Source: Heyndrickxia sporothermodurans (lineage in GTDB: Bacteria; Bacillota; Bacilli; Bacillales; Bacillaceae_C). From it: a stretch of DNA of 64,000 nt. The notes beneath the pieces were generated by a model, which had not been told where the DNA came from, made no database searches, and worked only from the letters and a program-made list of their open reading frames with translations. Each line of letters starts with the position of its first letter. Position 1 is the stretch's first letter. Below are positions 35,740-45,632 of the stretch, one piece after another. A program made the translations under genes and the position numbers. The DNA is taken from NCBI GenBank assembly GCA_016756695.1, contig CP066701.1, forward strand, positions 2,074,001 through 2,138,000. Reading direction: 5' to 3'.

Positions 35740-37333
35740 TTATTTGCTACATTCTGCCTGAATCATTTTTGACCAGGGCATGTATTGATCTAAAATTTCA
35801 GGGTTTTGTTGGACGCCGAGATTTGGTAAATCCGTAAAAAGTTTCTTTATATATTCATAGAAATCAACGCCGTTACTTTTGGCAGTTTCAGCAATACTTA
35901 AACAGATGGCATTCGCTTTTGCACCAGCTTCACTTACACTAAAGAGCCAATTTTTTCTTCCTATAACGTTGGGACGGATGGCGTTCTCGGCTGGATTATT
36001 ATCCATTTCAATTCGCCCATCATTCAGGAATAATTTGAGTCCATTTGCCCTGTTTAATGTGTATTCAGCTGCTTTTGCTAACGCATTTTTTCCGTAAAAT
36101 GGTGATGTTTCAACCCAGTGAAGGAATTCCTCCACGATTGGCTTCGAGTACTTTTGACGTTTTTTTCTTCGTTTACTCGGAGACAAACGTTTAAATTGCC
36201 TTTCTAGTCGATATAAATCATCACAATATTTCACACCGATTCTACCATTTTTGCTATCAGCTTTCAGCCAATAACGACGAACATGCGCCCAACAATTTGC
36301 GAAATTAACGCCTTCCAACTTATCATAAGCAGAATAACCATCACACACAATCGTTCCAGAAAAGCCTTCAATAAAACTTTCAAGGACAGATCGAGCTCGA
36401 GATAATGCGCTTTGAAAGAGAGTCATTGTTGGCCCTTGGCTTGGCACACTTCGAAACACCCAATTATACGCATTGGCTTGGCCAGATTTCCCATCGGATC
36501 GGTTGATAATTTGTCCGTATGTTTCATCGACATGCAAAACCGATTTTGCCATCATCAACTCTTTCATTCGTTCGTATACAGGTAACAGCCAATCATGTGC
36601 TACACGGATAACCCAATTCGATAGGTTTTTATCATTGGTATTCAGTCCATAGCGATTCCATTCCTTTACCTGACGGTAAAGAGGTAAATATTGTGCAAAT
36701 TTATCATAGATGACTTTGGCAAGTACGCTAGGACTTGCGATGCTACGCTGAATCGCTGGTTGTGGTGCTTTCCCGCGTTTGATTTGTGCTGGCTGTGATG
36801 AATCAACTTTGCAGTCTTTACATTCATACGCATGTTCAATGTGCTGTACTTTCATCATTTTTGCAGGAATAAATTTTGCTTCTTCACGTACAAGTGTACT
36901 ACCAATTTCAATCATTTGCCCTTGGCAACAGTCACAGATTGTATTTTTCGGATGATGGTGAATAGCTTCTACTTCAATACCATCATGCAAGGAATCATTT
37001 CGTTTTTTTGATTTAACTTTTCGTACAACAGTATAAGAGATTGTCTGTTGGCTTTGTTCTTCTGTGTGCTCAGGTTCGCTAAAAGCCGGGTCATCATCAA
37101 ATAATGAGCCTTGCCCATCTGGTACGTTGTATTTCGATTTTTCGGATTTCGATCCATATAAAAGTTTTGTTAAAATGGCGAATTTGTTCAGTTAGCGCTT
37201 CAATCTGTTTAGTTGATTGATCTAGCTTTTTCGATAAGTCTTTGTTTTGTTGATTTGAATGAGCCAATTGTTCTTCGAGAAGTCGAATTAATTTCCCATA
37301 TGGATTCTTGTTATTGGAAGAAGTATTAACCAT
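35740..37333 (-). pseudogene. IS66 TnpC transposase with one frameshift
   Basis: The N-terminus (coiled coil, KLIRLLEEQLAHSNQQNKDL, to EQIRHF) is in one frame and the rest in another. The switch is at a run of four A on the + strand (37172-37175): removing one base restores LTKLLYGSKSEKSKYNVPDG and a continuous frame of about 530 codons, the usual TnpC length. The C-terminal part has the zinc motif CDCCQGQM, the IS66 core VLHVDETYGQI, CDGYSAYDKL and GRIEMDNNPAENAIRP. It is either inactive or a homopolymer read error. Confidence 0.85.
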
Positions 37334-37435
37334 TTATTTCACCACTTTTCGTTCACCATAAGTTAGTTATATTATAACATTTTTAACGTAGAAAGCGAAG
37401 TTGAAAATGGCTATAAACCAACATTTCTAGCTTGT

Positions 37436-37789
37436 TTAGAATACTCCTTTTTGTGATTTTTGAATGGCCTTTGGTTGCTGAATGGACAACCCTTCTAACA
37501 ACCAGCGAACCTCCTGTTGCGAAAGTTTACGTACTTCATTTTCATCTTTTGGCCATTGAAGTTTTCCTCCATCTAGTCGCTTATAAAGCATGGCGAAACC
37601 ATCGCCATCAAAATATAAACATTTATAACGGTCTTTACTCCAACCAGAGAAAAGGAAAATAGAATCTCCATATGGATCAAGTTCGAAAGAATCTTGAATT
37701 AGCGTTGCTAATCCATCAATTCCCTTCCTCATATCTGTTTTACCGCAAATAATATAAATGTTTTTTACACTGGTATAATCATGTTTCAT
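37436..37789 (-). CDS. IS66 TnpB
   Basis: This 117-residue accessory protein of IS66 has the signatures IYIICGKTDMRKGIDGLATL and IFLFSGWSKDRYKCLYFDGD, typical of IS66 Orf2. The start overlaps the TnpA stop. Needed with TnpA and TnpC for transposition in this family. Confidence 0.92.
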   Translation of the reverse strand: MKHDYTSVKNIYIICGKTDMRKGIDGLATLIQDSFELDPYGDSIFLFSGWSKDRYKCLYFDGDGFAMLYKRLDGGKLQWPKDENEVRKLSQQEVRWLLEGLSIQQPKAIQKSQKGVF

Positions 37790-37977
37790 AGATTTTTCAA
37801 CTCCCTCATGACCGTTTGGATGATGTGCTCATCTACGCCGTTGAAGAAGGAAATTTCAGCAGCTTCAATTTTGATTGTGCAAAAGCTATTTGAAGGATCT
37901 TTCGAAGTTGTGGATGTTATAATATTTTTTTCTGGTTGTATTGAAACGGGGACGATTGTTAGTTTTTGTTGTGACAT
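37786..37977 (-). CDS. IS66 TnpA-like protein, short
   Basis: This 63-residue first gene of the element overlaps tnpB by 4 bases, as in other IS66 members. Typical TnpA is around 100 residues or more with an HTH at the N-terminus; here only the C-terminal type region (FCTIKIEAAEISFFNGVDEH) is recognisable. A short natural version and a truncated one are both possible. SD AAGGAGGTG is good. Confidence 0.65.
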   Translation of the reverse strand: MSQQKLTIVPVSIQPEKNIITSTTSKDPSNSFCTIKIEAAEISFFNGVDEHIIQTVMRELKNL

Positions 37978-38193
37978 AGGAAAAGCACCTCCTTAATTGA
38001 TACGATTATTGTACTAAGGGGTGCTGATCATTTATATGCGTTGTTTGAATGGGGGCTTACTGGTCAACTACCATTATACAAGATTTGGGGAGGTACTTCT
38101 TTTTTTATCTCTTAAACCCCTTGATACACAAGGGCTAAGAATTATGAAATTCATTCTGTTAATAAAAGAATTACTTTTTTGGAGGAATACATA

Positions 38194-39927
38194 ATGAGTT
38201 GGAAATCATCCTATGAAAAATGGAGTCAATTTAACGATTTAAATCAGGAATTGAAAAATCAGCTAAATGAAATTACGGGAAATGAAAAAGAGCTTGAAGA
38301 CCGCTTCTATAAAAATTTAGAATTTGGAACTGGCGGTATGCGCGGTGAACTCGGTGTTGGGATCAATCGTATGAATATTTATACTGTCCGTAAAGCTGCA
38401 GAAGGACTTGCTAAATATATTGAGGAACAAGGGGATATAGCGAAGTCACGTGGGGTAGTTATTGCCTATGACAGTCGTCATCAATCACCAGAGTTTGCTT
38501 TAGAAGTAGCGAAAACAGTTGGGAAACATGGAATTAAAGCGTATCTTTTTAAAGAATTACACCCTACACCGATGTTATCCTTTGCAGTTCGGTACTTACA
38601 CGCATATTCAGGTGTTGTTATTACGGCAAGTCACAACCCGCCTGAATACAATGGATTTAAAGTATATGGCCAAGATGGAGGACAACTGCCACCAAAACAG
38701 GCAGATGAATTAGTAGAATACGTTAATAAAGTAGAAAATGAGCTAGTCATTCAAGTTGCAGATGAGTCGGAACTTGTAAACAATGAAATATTGACATACA
38801 TAGGAGAACAAGTAGACCAAGCATATTTACAAGCATTGCGAAGTATTGGACAAGATAAGGAACTAATTCAGTCTGTTGCCGACTCGTTAAAAATCGTGTA
38901 TACCCCTTTACATGGGACAGGTAATATCCCTGTTCGAAAAGGACTTGAATCGTTTGGTTTCAGAAACGTTACCGTCGTCAAAGAACAGGAGTTACCCGAT
39001 TCGAATTTTTCAACAGTTACTTCTCCAAATCCTGAAGAACATGCCGCATTTGAATTAGCCATTCAATATGGCAAGCAAAACGATGCAGATGTTTTAATAG
39101 GAACAGATCCAGATACAGACCGCATTGGGGTAGCTGTGAAAAATCATGTTGGTGAGTATCAAGTGTTAACAGGAAATCAATTAGGTGCCTTAATGCTTCA
39201 TTATTTATTAACGAAGATGAAGGAGAAACAAACTCTTCCGTCAAACGGAATTGTGATTAAGACGATCGTGACATCTGAAATTGGCCGTGAGATTGCCAAA
39301 TCCTTCGGTATTTCAACGCTTGATACACTAACAGGATTTAAATTTATAGGAGAAAAAATTAAAGAGTATGAACAAACCGGTGAGTATACATTCCTTTTTG
39401 GTTATGAAGAAAGCTATGGATATCTAATTGGAGATTTTGTTCGCGATAAAGATGCAGTACAATCCGCAGTGTTTGCTGCAGAAGTTGCTGCTTATTATAA
39501 AAAACAAGGGAAATCATTATATGATGGTCTTTTAGACATATTTGCCCAATACGGTTATTATATAGAATCTTTACGCTCTTTAACGTTAAAAGGAAAAGAA
39601 GGAACAGAAAAGATTGCGGAAATTCTAAATACATTCCGCCAAAATCCGCCAACTGAAATTGCGGGATTAAGGGTTGCAGCCGTTGAAGATTATCAAATGA
39701 GCGAACGTAAAAATTTACTAACTGAAGAAACGACAAACATTAATTTACCAAAATCTAATGTGTTGAAATATTATTTAGAAGACGGCTCGTGGTTCTGCCT
39801 ACGTCCATCAGGAACCGAACCAAAAGCGAAGTTTTATTTCGGTGTTAAGGCGGATTCAATGGAAAAAAGTCAGGAACTAAATAAGAAGTTACAAGACGAT
39901 GTAATGGAACTTGTTGGAAGAATGTAG
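38194..39927 (+). CDS. pgcA: Phosphoglucomutase / phospho-sugar mutase
   Basis: This 577-residue alpha-phosphohexomutase interconverts glucose-1-P and glucose-6-P for UDP-glucose, teichoic-acid and glycolipid synthesis. Seen: [10 protein letters not shown], the phosphoserine loop [17 protein letters not shown] (Ser about 145), metal loop [10 protein letters not shown], sugar loop GYEESYGYL and the phosphate site [13 protein letters not shown]. The start at 38194 has SD GGAGG. IS1182 ends 33 bases upstream, so the native promoter has probably been separated from the gene. Confidence 0.94.
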   Translation: MSWKSSYEKWSQFNDLNQELKNQLNEITGNEKELEDRFYKNLEFGTGGMRGELGVGINRMNIYTVRKAAEGLAKYIEEQGDIAKSRGVVIAYDSRHQSPEFALEVAKTVGKHGIKAYLFKELHPTPMLSFAVRYLHAYSGVVITASHNPPEYNGFKVYGQDGGQLPPKQADELVEYVNKVENELVIQVADESELVNNEILTYIGEQVDQAYLQALRSIGQDKELIQSVADSLKIVYTPLHGTGNIPVRKGLESFGFRNVTVVKEQELPDSNFSTVTSPNPEEHAAFELAIQYGKQNDADVLIGTDPDTDRIGVAVKNHVGEYQVLTGNQLGALMLHYLLTKMKEKQTLPSNGIVIKTIVTSEIGREIAKSFGISTLDTLTGFKFIGEKIKEYEQTGEYTFLFGYEESYGYLIGDFVRDKDAVQSAVFAAEVAAYYKKQGKSLYDGLLDIFAQYGYYIESLRSLTLKGKEGTEKIAEILNTFRQNPPTEIAGLRVAAVEDYQMSERKNLLTEETTNINLPKSNVLKYYLEDGSWFCLRPSGTEPKAKFYFGVKADSMEKSQELNKKLQDDVMELVGRM

Positions 39928-39948
39928 GTTAAGATAGGAATCAAAAAA

Positions 39949-39978
39949 ATGAAGCATCCTTAATATGGGATGCTTCAT
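39949..39978. terminator. Bidirectional terminator between pgcA and the LCP gene
   Basis: ATGAAGCATCC (39949-39959) pairs with 39968-39978; A-rich before and T-rich after. Confidence 0.8.
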
Positions 39979-40002
39979 TTCATATACGTTAATCATGGGA
40001 TA

Positions 40003-40920
40003 TTAGCCCTTCTTTAAGTTATCCTTTAACATTTTCGTTACTTTTGACTTTTCTTCATCAGGAACACTTAAATAGTAGATACCGCCGATTTTACCACCTA
40101 CACCTTTTACTTCATACTGTGTGATATTATTTCGGCAATTGCGATAGTTTTTTTGAATATCCATCATATCATCAAAGGTCATATTTGTTTTCACATTGTC
40201 CCCCAATGCACTAAGGATATCATCGAAGCGGGTAACGGATGAAATGCTTGCTGCTTTGTTTACAATTGCAGCGATAACTTGACGTTGACGTTCGTTACGG
40301 CCAAAATCACCATTCGGATCGAAATGTCTCATACGTACATATCCGAGCGCTTTTTTTCCATCGAGTTCAACATCCCCTTTTGCAAAGTGGTAGCCTTTTT
40401 TATAAATCCCTTCGTCAATCCAATCCAGTTTATTTTGGACTGTTACACCACCAACTGCATCAACCAACTCACTAAGGGCTTCCATATTCACACGAATAAA
40501 GTAATCCATTTGGACACCAGTAAAGTTTTCCACTGTTTCGATGGCCATTTTTGGTCCACCAAAAGCATAGGCATGATTGATTTTGTCCGTTGTCCCGTGA
40601 CCGATAATTTCTGTTCTCGTATCACGTGGAATGCTCACCATCTGCATATTCCCTTTTTTCGGGTTAAGGGTCATTGCGATTAACGTATCTGAACGGCCAC
40701 GGTCACCTTTACGTTCATCCACACCCATTAATAAAATAGAAATCGGTTGACTATTTTTACTAATATCCGGTTTTTGATGTGGGCGATCTAATTTTACCTC
40801 TTCATGCATTTTGTTTGCAGTATCCTTTACAGAACTGTAAAGATAGTATACATATCCGCCAATTCCTATAATCAATACTCCTATAATACTAGAAATAATA
40901 ATAAGAATTTTTTTCTTCAT
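40003..40920 (-). CDS. LytR-CpsA-Psr (LCP) family cell-wall polymer ligase
   Basis: This membrane-anchored extracellular enzyme attaches teichoic acid-like polymers to peptidoglycan. It has 305 residues: an N-terminal helix (about 5-28), then the LCP domain with ILLMGVDERKGDRGRSDTLI, VSIPRDTRTEI, DKINHAYAFGG, GGVTVQNKLDW and YVRMRHFDPNGDFGRNERQR. The catalytic Asp and Arg residues of the family are present. It resembles the B. subtilis TagTUV group but cannot be placed in one of the three. Confidence 0.9.
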   Translation of the reverse strand: MKKKILIIISSIIGVLIIGIGGYVYYLYSSVKDTANKMHEEVKLDRPHQKPDISKNSQPISILLMGVDERKGDRGRSDTLIAMTLNPKKGNMQMVSIPRDTRTEIIGHGTTDKINHAYAFGGPKMAIETVENFTGVQMDYFIRVNMEALSELVDAVGGVTVQNKLDWIDEGIYKKGYHFAKGDVELDGKKALGYVRMRHFDPNGDFGRNERQRQVIAAIVNKAASISSVTRFDDILSALGDNVKTNMTFDDMMDIQKNYRNCRNNITQYEVKGVGGKIGGIYYLSVPDEEKSKVTKMLKDNLKKG

Positions 40921-41218
40921 AAATGAACCTCACTTTTTGTAAACTTTTTCTTACAAATTATAACACGATTTTACAATATTAATAGATTTAATTATGATTT
41001 AATAATGTGAATTATTGGGAAAGACGTAAGAATTAGTTACTAGGTATTTAGAAATTGATATTTTTAGAAAAAAAGATCGTTTTCCAAGAAAGATATAGAA
41101 CAAAAGACCTATTGCTAGCTGAAAATCTAAGTGAATTTGACAATTTTCGATTTTAAAAGTGTTGCAATATGTTAGAATTAAATTAAGATAATTTAGATTT
41201 TAGGAGGGAGAGAAAAAA

Positions 41219-43942
41219 TTGAAGAAAAGTGTCATCATTCCGGGATTGTGTTTTGCTGCACTATCTACCATTGCGTTTGAAAAAACTGTTCTGGCTGCGG
41301 AACCTCCGAGTGTGTTAACTTCACAAAATGTAGTAAAGTCAGTTAATGTGGATGCGGGTTCAACATTGAATGTACGCAGTAAACCATCAACGAATGCTTC
41401 TATTATTATGAAACTAGTAAAAGGTACAAATGTTACGGTGTTATCCGAGTCCAAAGGCTGGTCAAAAATCCAAGCAAACGGGAAAACAGGATATGTAAGC
41501 AGTAAGTATTTGGCGGTGAATACAAGGAAACCAAGTTCCGTATCCAAACCAACAACAAATCCACCAAAGAAACCGTCATCAGCAAAAACCGTTACGAAGT
41601 ATGTTGAAGTAGATGCAGGATCATCGTTGAATATGCGAAATAAAGCGGCAACGAATGGAACTATCATTGCCAAACTAGCAAAAGGTGCAAAAGTTACTGT
41701 TTTATCCGAGTCTAACGGTTGGTCAAAAATCCAAGCAAACGGGAAAACAGGATATGTAAGCAGTAAGTATTTGGCGGTGAATACAAGGAAACCAAGTTCC
41801 ATATCCAAACCAACAACAAATCCACCAAAGAAACCGTCATCAGCAAAAACCGTTACGAAGTATGTTGAAGTAGATGCAGGATCATCGTTGAATATGCGAA
41901 ATAAAGCGGCAACGAATGGAACTATCATTGCCAAACTAGCAAAAGGTGCAAAAGTCACTGTTTTATCCGAGTCTAACGGTTGGTCAAAAATCCAAGCAAA
42001 TGGGAAAACAGGGTATGTAAGCAGTAAGTTTTTAACCGATAAAAAAGTTCAATCGAAACCAAAGGAAAAGACACCAGCGAAAACAGTCACGAAATATGTA
42101 GATGTCGATACAGACTCTACACTGAATATGCGAAGTAAGGCATCAACAAGTGGATCAATCGTGGCGAAACTAAAAAAAGGCACGAAAGTTACCGTCCAAT
42201 CCGAATCCAATGGTTGGTCAAAAATTACTGCAAGTGGTAAAACGGGTTATGTAAGCAGCAAGTATTTAACGGATAAAAACACGCAATCCAAACCAACGAA
42301 GAACCCACCAAAACAAACGACACCAACGAAAACGGTCACGAAATATGTGGAAGTCGATGCAGGTTCAACGTTGAATATGCGAAATAAGGCATCAACAAGT
42401 GGATCAATCGTGGCGAAACTAAAAAAAGGCATAGAAGTTACCGTCCTATCCGAATCTAATGGCTGGTCAAAAATTACTGTTAACGGAAAAACAGGGTATG
42501 TAAGCAGCCAATATTTAGTTACATCAAAGCAAACAGAAACTACTACTCCAAAAACAAAATATGTCAACATCGCATCGGTTTCTGGAATAAGCATGTATGC
42601 AAGCCCATCAACGAACGCATCCGTTATCGTTAATATTGGTAAAGGGGTAGCTGTTCTTGTCTACTCGGAGTCCAATGGCTGGTCAAAAATTAAAGTATAC
42701 GATCAAATCGGCTATGTGAAGTCAGAACTTTTATCAGCTACAAAACCAATTTCAAATAATAATGATCAAGGAAATCAAAATGGTGGAGTAGCCACTGGAA
42801 CAATAATGTATGTAAATGTGGATGCGGGAACGAATTTAAATATGCGTTCATCAGCCTCTACAAATGGCACAATCATTGCCAAATTAACAAGAGGAACAGC
42901 TGTCACTTTTCTTTCAGAAAGTAATGGGTGGGCGAAAATCACCGCAAATGGAAAAACAGGTTATGTAAGTGCAAAATTTTTAACTACTAAATTACAGAAT
43001 GCAAACAAAGATTCGAAAACGACGTACAGTGAGTATAATCTTACTTTAGATGAAATGGTTAAAATTCAAATGGCTGCAAATCCGCAAACAGATAATAAAT
43101 ACCGTACATATATTAGAGAAGATGCTTTGAAATTGAATTCTTCCTCTAAACCAACGGTAGGTGTTGTTCAAGGCAGCGGCTGGAACGTTAGAGGCGGCGC
43201 AGGGACGAATTTTTGGAGTGTTGGTCAAGTTTCTAAAGGGACAAGCCTGACGATTCTTTCGTCTAAAAAAGGTTCAGATGGTTATACTTGGTACGAAGTA
43301 AAATATAATAAAACATGGGTTAATGCTAGTCCTGACGATATCAAGTATTACTTAGATCCAAGTAATTTTGTTAACGATCCAATTAAATCATTACAATTTA
43401 TTAATCTATCAAAAACGACCAATGTTCAAGCTGCAGAAGTAAATGATCGAATTCTAGCTGGAAAAGGAATATTGAGTGGAAAAGCTTCTGCATTCATTAC
43501 AGCAGGAAATACGTATGGAATCAATGAGCTGTATTTAATCTCACATGCCTTGCTTGAAACAGGTAATGGTAAGTCCACACTGGCTAATGGTGTAAAAGTA
43601 AACGGAAAAACCGTATACAATATGTATGGAATCGGCGCTTTTGACTCAGACCCAGTTAAAGCAGGTGCAAATTTTGCTTACAATGCAGGCTGGTTCACAC
43701 CGGAACAAGCCATCATCGGCGGAGCAGAGTTTATCGCTAAAGGCTATATCAATGCTGGACAAAATACATTATATAAAATGAGATGGAATCCGGATGCTGC
43801 AAGCTCATCACGTAAGGCAACTCACCAATACGCAACAGACATCGGGTGGGCCGTAAAACAAATCGCCCAAATTCATAATCTATATAGTCTAGTTAGTTCC
43901 TATTCACTCATATTTGACATACCAGTTTATCGAATTTTGTAA
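41219..43942 (+). CDS. SH3-repeat cell-wall N-acetylglucosaminidase
   Basis: This secreted 907-residue autolysin starts with TTG (SD GGAGGGAG) and a signal peptide ending VLAAE. Then come seven SH3b modules (each with LNMRxKAxTxGxIxAKLxKG and NGKTGYVSSKxL) joined by Pro/Lys/Thr-rich linkers, an eighth divergent one (GWNVRGGAGTNFWSVGQVSK), and a C-terminal GH73 glucosaminidase domain (ISHALLETGNGKSTLANG with the catalytic Glu, NMYGIGAFDSDP, YATDIGWA). SH3b repeats bind the wall. Two modules, 41510-41770 and 41771-42031, differ at about four bases in 261. A long reverse frame over the repeats is an artefact. Confidence 0.9.
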   Translation: MKKSVIIPGLCFAALSTIAFEKTVLAAEPPSVLTSQNVVKSVNVDAGSTLNVRSKPSTNASIIMKLVKGTNVTVLSESKGWSKIQANGKTGYVSSKYLAVNTRKPSSVSKPTTNPPKKPSSAKTVTKYVEVDAGSSLNMRNKAATNGTIIAKLAKGAKVTVLSESNGWSKIQANGKTGYVSSKYLAVNTRKPSSISKPTTNPPKKPSSAKTVTKYVEVDAGSSLNMRNKAATNGTIIAKLAKGAKVTVLSESNGWSKIQANGKTGYVSSKFLTDKKVQSKPKEKTPAKTVTKYVDVDTDSTLNMRSKASTSGSIVAKLKKGTKVTVQSESNGWSKITASGKTGYVSSKYLTDKNTQSKPTKNPPKQTTPTKTVTKYVEVDAGSTLNMRNKASTSGSIVAKLKKGIEVTVLSESNGWSKITVNGKTGYVSSQYLVTSKQTETTTPKTKYVNIASVSGISMYASPSTNASVIVNIGKGVAVLVYSESNGWSKIKVYDQIGYVKSELLSATKPISNNNDQGNQNGGVATGTIMYVNVDAGTNLNMRSSASTNGTIIAKLTRGTAVTFLSESNGWAKITANGKTGYVSAKFLTTKLQNANKDSKTTYSEYNLTLDEMVKIQMAANPQTDNKYRTYIREDALKLNSSSKPTVGVVQGSGWNVRGGAGTNFWSVGQVSKGTSLTILSSKKGSDGYTWYEVKYNKTWVNASPDDIKYYLDPSNFVNDPIKSLQFINLSKTTNVQAAEVNDRILAGKGILSGKASAFITAGNTYGINELYLISHALLETGNGKSTLANGVKVNGKTVYNMYGIGAFDSDPVKAGANFAYNAGWFTPEQAIIGGAEFIAKGYINAGQNTLYKMRWNPDAASSSRKATHQYATDIGWAVKQIAQIHNLYSLVSSYSLIFDIPVYRIL

Positions 43943-43952
43943 GGGTCACACA

Positions 43953-43978
43953 ACAATTAGGTCAATTGTCCTAATTGT
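43953..43978 (+). terminator. Hairpin after the glucosaminidase gene
   Basis: ACAATTAGG (43953-43961) pairs with CCTAATTGT (43970-43978). No clear T-run, so the terminator call is moderate. Confidence 0.5.
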
Positions 43979-44118
43979 AGGAAAAAGGTCATATTTGTTT
44001 TCGTTTTGTAATGTTGTCATGTAATTAAAAAGAAATGTAATCATTGTGTTCTGTATATGGATAAATGGATATGTTAGGGTATGTACCATACTGTAAAAAA
44101 CATCAGGAGGTAGCACCC

Positions 44119-44790
44119 ATGAAAAACATATTATTGAAATCCATCGTTGTAGCATGTGTAGCTACAACTGCTTTTATAGGAATACAAAACCGAACTGCTG
44201 AAGCATTTACTGGTCAACGAGTAGTGAAATCCGAAAATGTTTGGGATACTGAGCAACAACAAAACAAAGGAAACTTTTCAAATATAAATAAAGGACAAAA
44301 GAATAATCAATCTGATGTTCAAATCAAAAAAATGGCACAAATACCTGATAAAACAAAGGTATTAGCCAAAAAGTCGGTTAAACAATTCATGAAAAATCGT
44401 GAAAAACATAAAAGTGTATCTATTTCTGCAAATGAGGAAGCTCTATTAGCCCGCTTAGTAGAAGCGGAAGCGAAGGGTGAATCTTACAAAGGAAAAGTAG
44501 CAGTTGCGACTGTCGTTTTAAATCGCGTCGATTCACCAAATTTTCCGGACACAGTTACAAGTGTAATAAAACAGGTAGTGGGACATGCTTATGCTTTTTC
44601 ACCTGTTCAAAATGGTGCAATAAACAAACCCGCATCATCGGAAGCAAAACAAGCAGTAAAACAGGCATTAACTAGAAAAAATCGATTACACGGCTCAGTT
44701 TATTTTTATAATCCAAAAATTGCCACAGATAAATGGATTCAATCCCGTAAAGTAGTAACCACAATCGGAAATCATGTATTTCTAAAATAA
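44119..44790 (+). CDS. Cell wall hydrolase, SleB/CwlJ type
   Basis: This is a secreted peptidoglycan hydrolase (223 residues) with a signal peptide (MKNILLKSIVVACVATTAFI, cleavage near TAEA), a Lys/Asn-rich linker and a C-terminal Hydrolase_2 domain: LLARLVEAEAKGESYKGKVA with the catalytic Glu, VLNRVDSPNFPDTV, and a C-terminal TTIGNHVFLK. In Bacillus such domains occur in spore-germination SleB/CwlJ and in vegetative YkvT; this one lacks the SleB peptidoglycan-binding domain. Start by SD CAGGAGG at 44119; the frame is open from 44065. Confidence 0.85.
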   Translation: MKNILLKSIVVACVATTAFIGIQNRTAEAFTGQRVVKSENVWDTEQQQNKGNFSNINKGQKNNQSDVQIKKMAQIPDKTKVLAKKSVKQFMKNREKHKSVSISANEEALLARLVEAEAKGESYKGKVAVATVVLNRVDSPNFPDTVTSVIKQVVGHAYAFSPVQNGAINKPASSEAKQAVKQALTRKNRLHGSVYFYNPKIATDKWIQSRKVVTTIGNHVFLK

Positions 44791-44793
44791 AAT

Positions 44794-44826
44794 GGACGAG
44801 GGGTCTAGCTCCTCGTCCTTTTATTT
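44794..44826 (+). terminator. Terminator after the cell wall hydrolase gene
   Basis: GGACGAGG (44794-44801) pairs with CCTCGTCC (44811-44818), followed by TTTTATTTT. It overlaps the 3' end of the converging membrane-protein gene. Confidence 0.85.
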
Positions 44827-45311
44827 TGTTGTAAAGGAATACTTGACGGAGTAGGCACAACGCCCTTTCCTTTATCCATCAATCGCTGAAATCCGTAATT
44901 CAAAAAGGAAAATGAGAATGAAGTCAAAAAGAGATGAATCGGTTTAAACTTTTTTAGTTTGTAGAGACCAAATTTATCAAACAAAAAATTCAGTGGATAT
45001 GCTAGCATCATATCCATTAATAAGTTAATTAGTGTATATAACCAAAACTTCCGATAAGTTAAATGAAATATCCATATGTTACCTACAAAAAAAGGACCAA
45101 AGATAAATGTAAGTGCATTATTTGCCGACGCTTTGGCTCCCCCTTTCACCTTCCACCATTTATAAGAAGTTCCCAAAACATTTTCAACTAAAAGAATGCA
45201 TGCCGAAAAAAACGTCACGGGAAGAAATTTAATAAAAGATTTTTTCGGAAGAAAGATTGCCGTAAGCCAAGAAATCACAACAAGGCTTATTCGAATAATT
45301 GATACCATCAT
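44805..45311 (-). CDS. Hypothetical membrane protein
   Basis: This is a 168-residue protein with about four hydrophobic segments (ISLVVISWLTAIFL, FLPVTFFSACILLVEN, FIFGPFFVGNIWIF, FWLYTLINLLMDMMLAYPL) and a basic C-terminal tail. The ATG at 45311 is spaced properly from SD CGGAG; a GTG at 45320 is possible. It resembles small Bacillus/Clostridium membrane proteins of unknown function, and I do not recognise a family with certainty. Its last codons lie within the terminator of the opposite gene. Confidence 0.6.
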   Translation of the reverse strand: MMVSIIRISLVVISWLTAIFLPKKSFIKFLPVTFFSACILLVENVLGTSYKWWKVKGGAKASANNALTFIFGPFFVGNIWIFHLTYRKFWLYTLINLLMDMMLAYPLNFLFDKFGLYKLKKFKPIHLFLTSFSFSFLNYGFQRLMDKGKGVVPTPSSIPLQQNKRTRS

Positions 45312-45433
45312 TTTTATCACTCCGTTAGTTTTCTTTAGTATGGATAAAACAGAAATCGTTTATTCTTATAGAACAATCGTGTTTCACCAAATAACAACAC
45401 TTTAAGGAAAAAACTACATTTAATCCCAAATAA

Positions 45434-45500
45434 GTACCTGACACCAATTATGCAAAACCTGAATAAATATTCCAAAAATGCATAAATGGTGTCAGGCACC
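45434..45500. repeat. GTGTCAGGCACC hairpin repeat (copy 4)
   Basis: GTACCTGACACC (45434-45445, one change) and GGTGTCAGGCACC (45488-45500) in inverted orientation, with ATGCATAAA next to the right arm as in copy 1. Confidence 0.82.
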
Positions 45501-45632
45501 TTTTGGGGAAAGGGTCGAAAGTTATCAGAATATAAAATAAATGATCGAAATATTTAAAATATTTACTCTTTAGGTATAAGGTTCTATCATATATAATTTT
45601 AAGTATTAAGAAAATTGCTAGGGGGAAATAGG

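Larger units (their letters stand above)
35637..38068. mobile_element. IS66-family element with 8-bp target duplication
   Basis: The element runs 35645-38060 (2416 bp). Both ends begin GTAAGCCC, and both are bordered by TGGTCAAC (35637-35644 and 38061-38068), the 8-base duplication expected for IS66. It carries tnpA, tnpB and a frameshifted tnpC, all leftward. It sits inside the IS1182 element. Confidence 0.93.
34171..38160. mobile_element. IS1182-family element, interrupted by IS66
   Basis: Terminal repeats GAGTCAATTTCATAATT (34175-34191) and its partner GAATGAATTTCATAATT (complement of 38140-38156) match at 15 of 17 positions and are bordered by the 4-base direct repeat TGTT (34171-34174, 38157-38160). 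Removing the nested IS66 and one copy of its 8-base duplication leaves about 1558 bp, the normal size for IS1182. The right end is 33 bases before pgcA. Confidence 0.8.

Noticed and set aside
36969-37157. 62-codon frame between the parts of IS66 tnpC
   Set aside because: The true continuation is in another frame (LTKLLYGSKSEK); this one is out of register.
41200-41958. 252-codon reverse frame over the SH3-repeat gene
   Set aside because: It only mirrors the repeated codons of the autolysin, has no SD, and repeats with the same 261-bp period.
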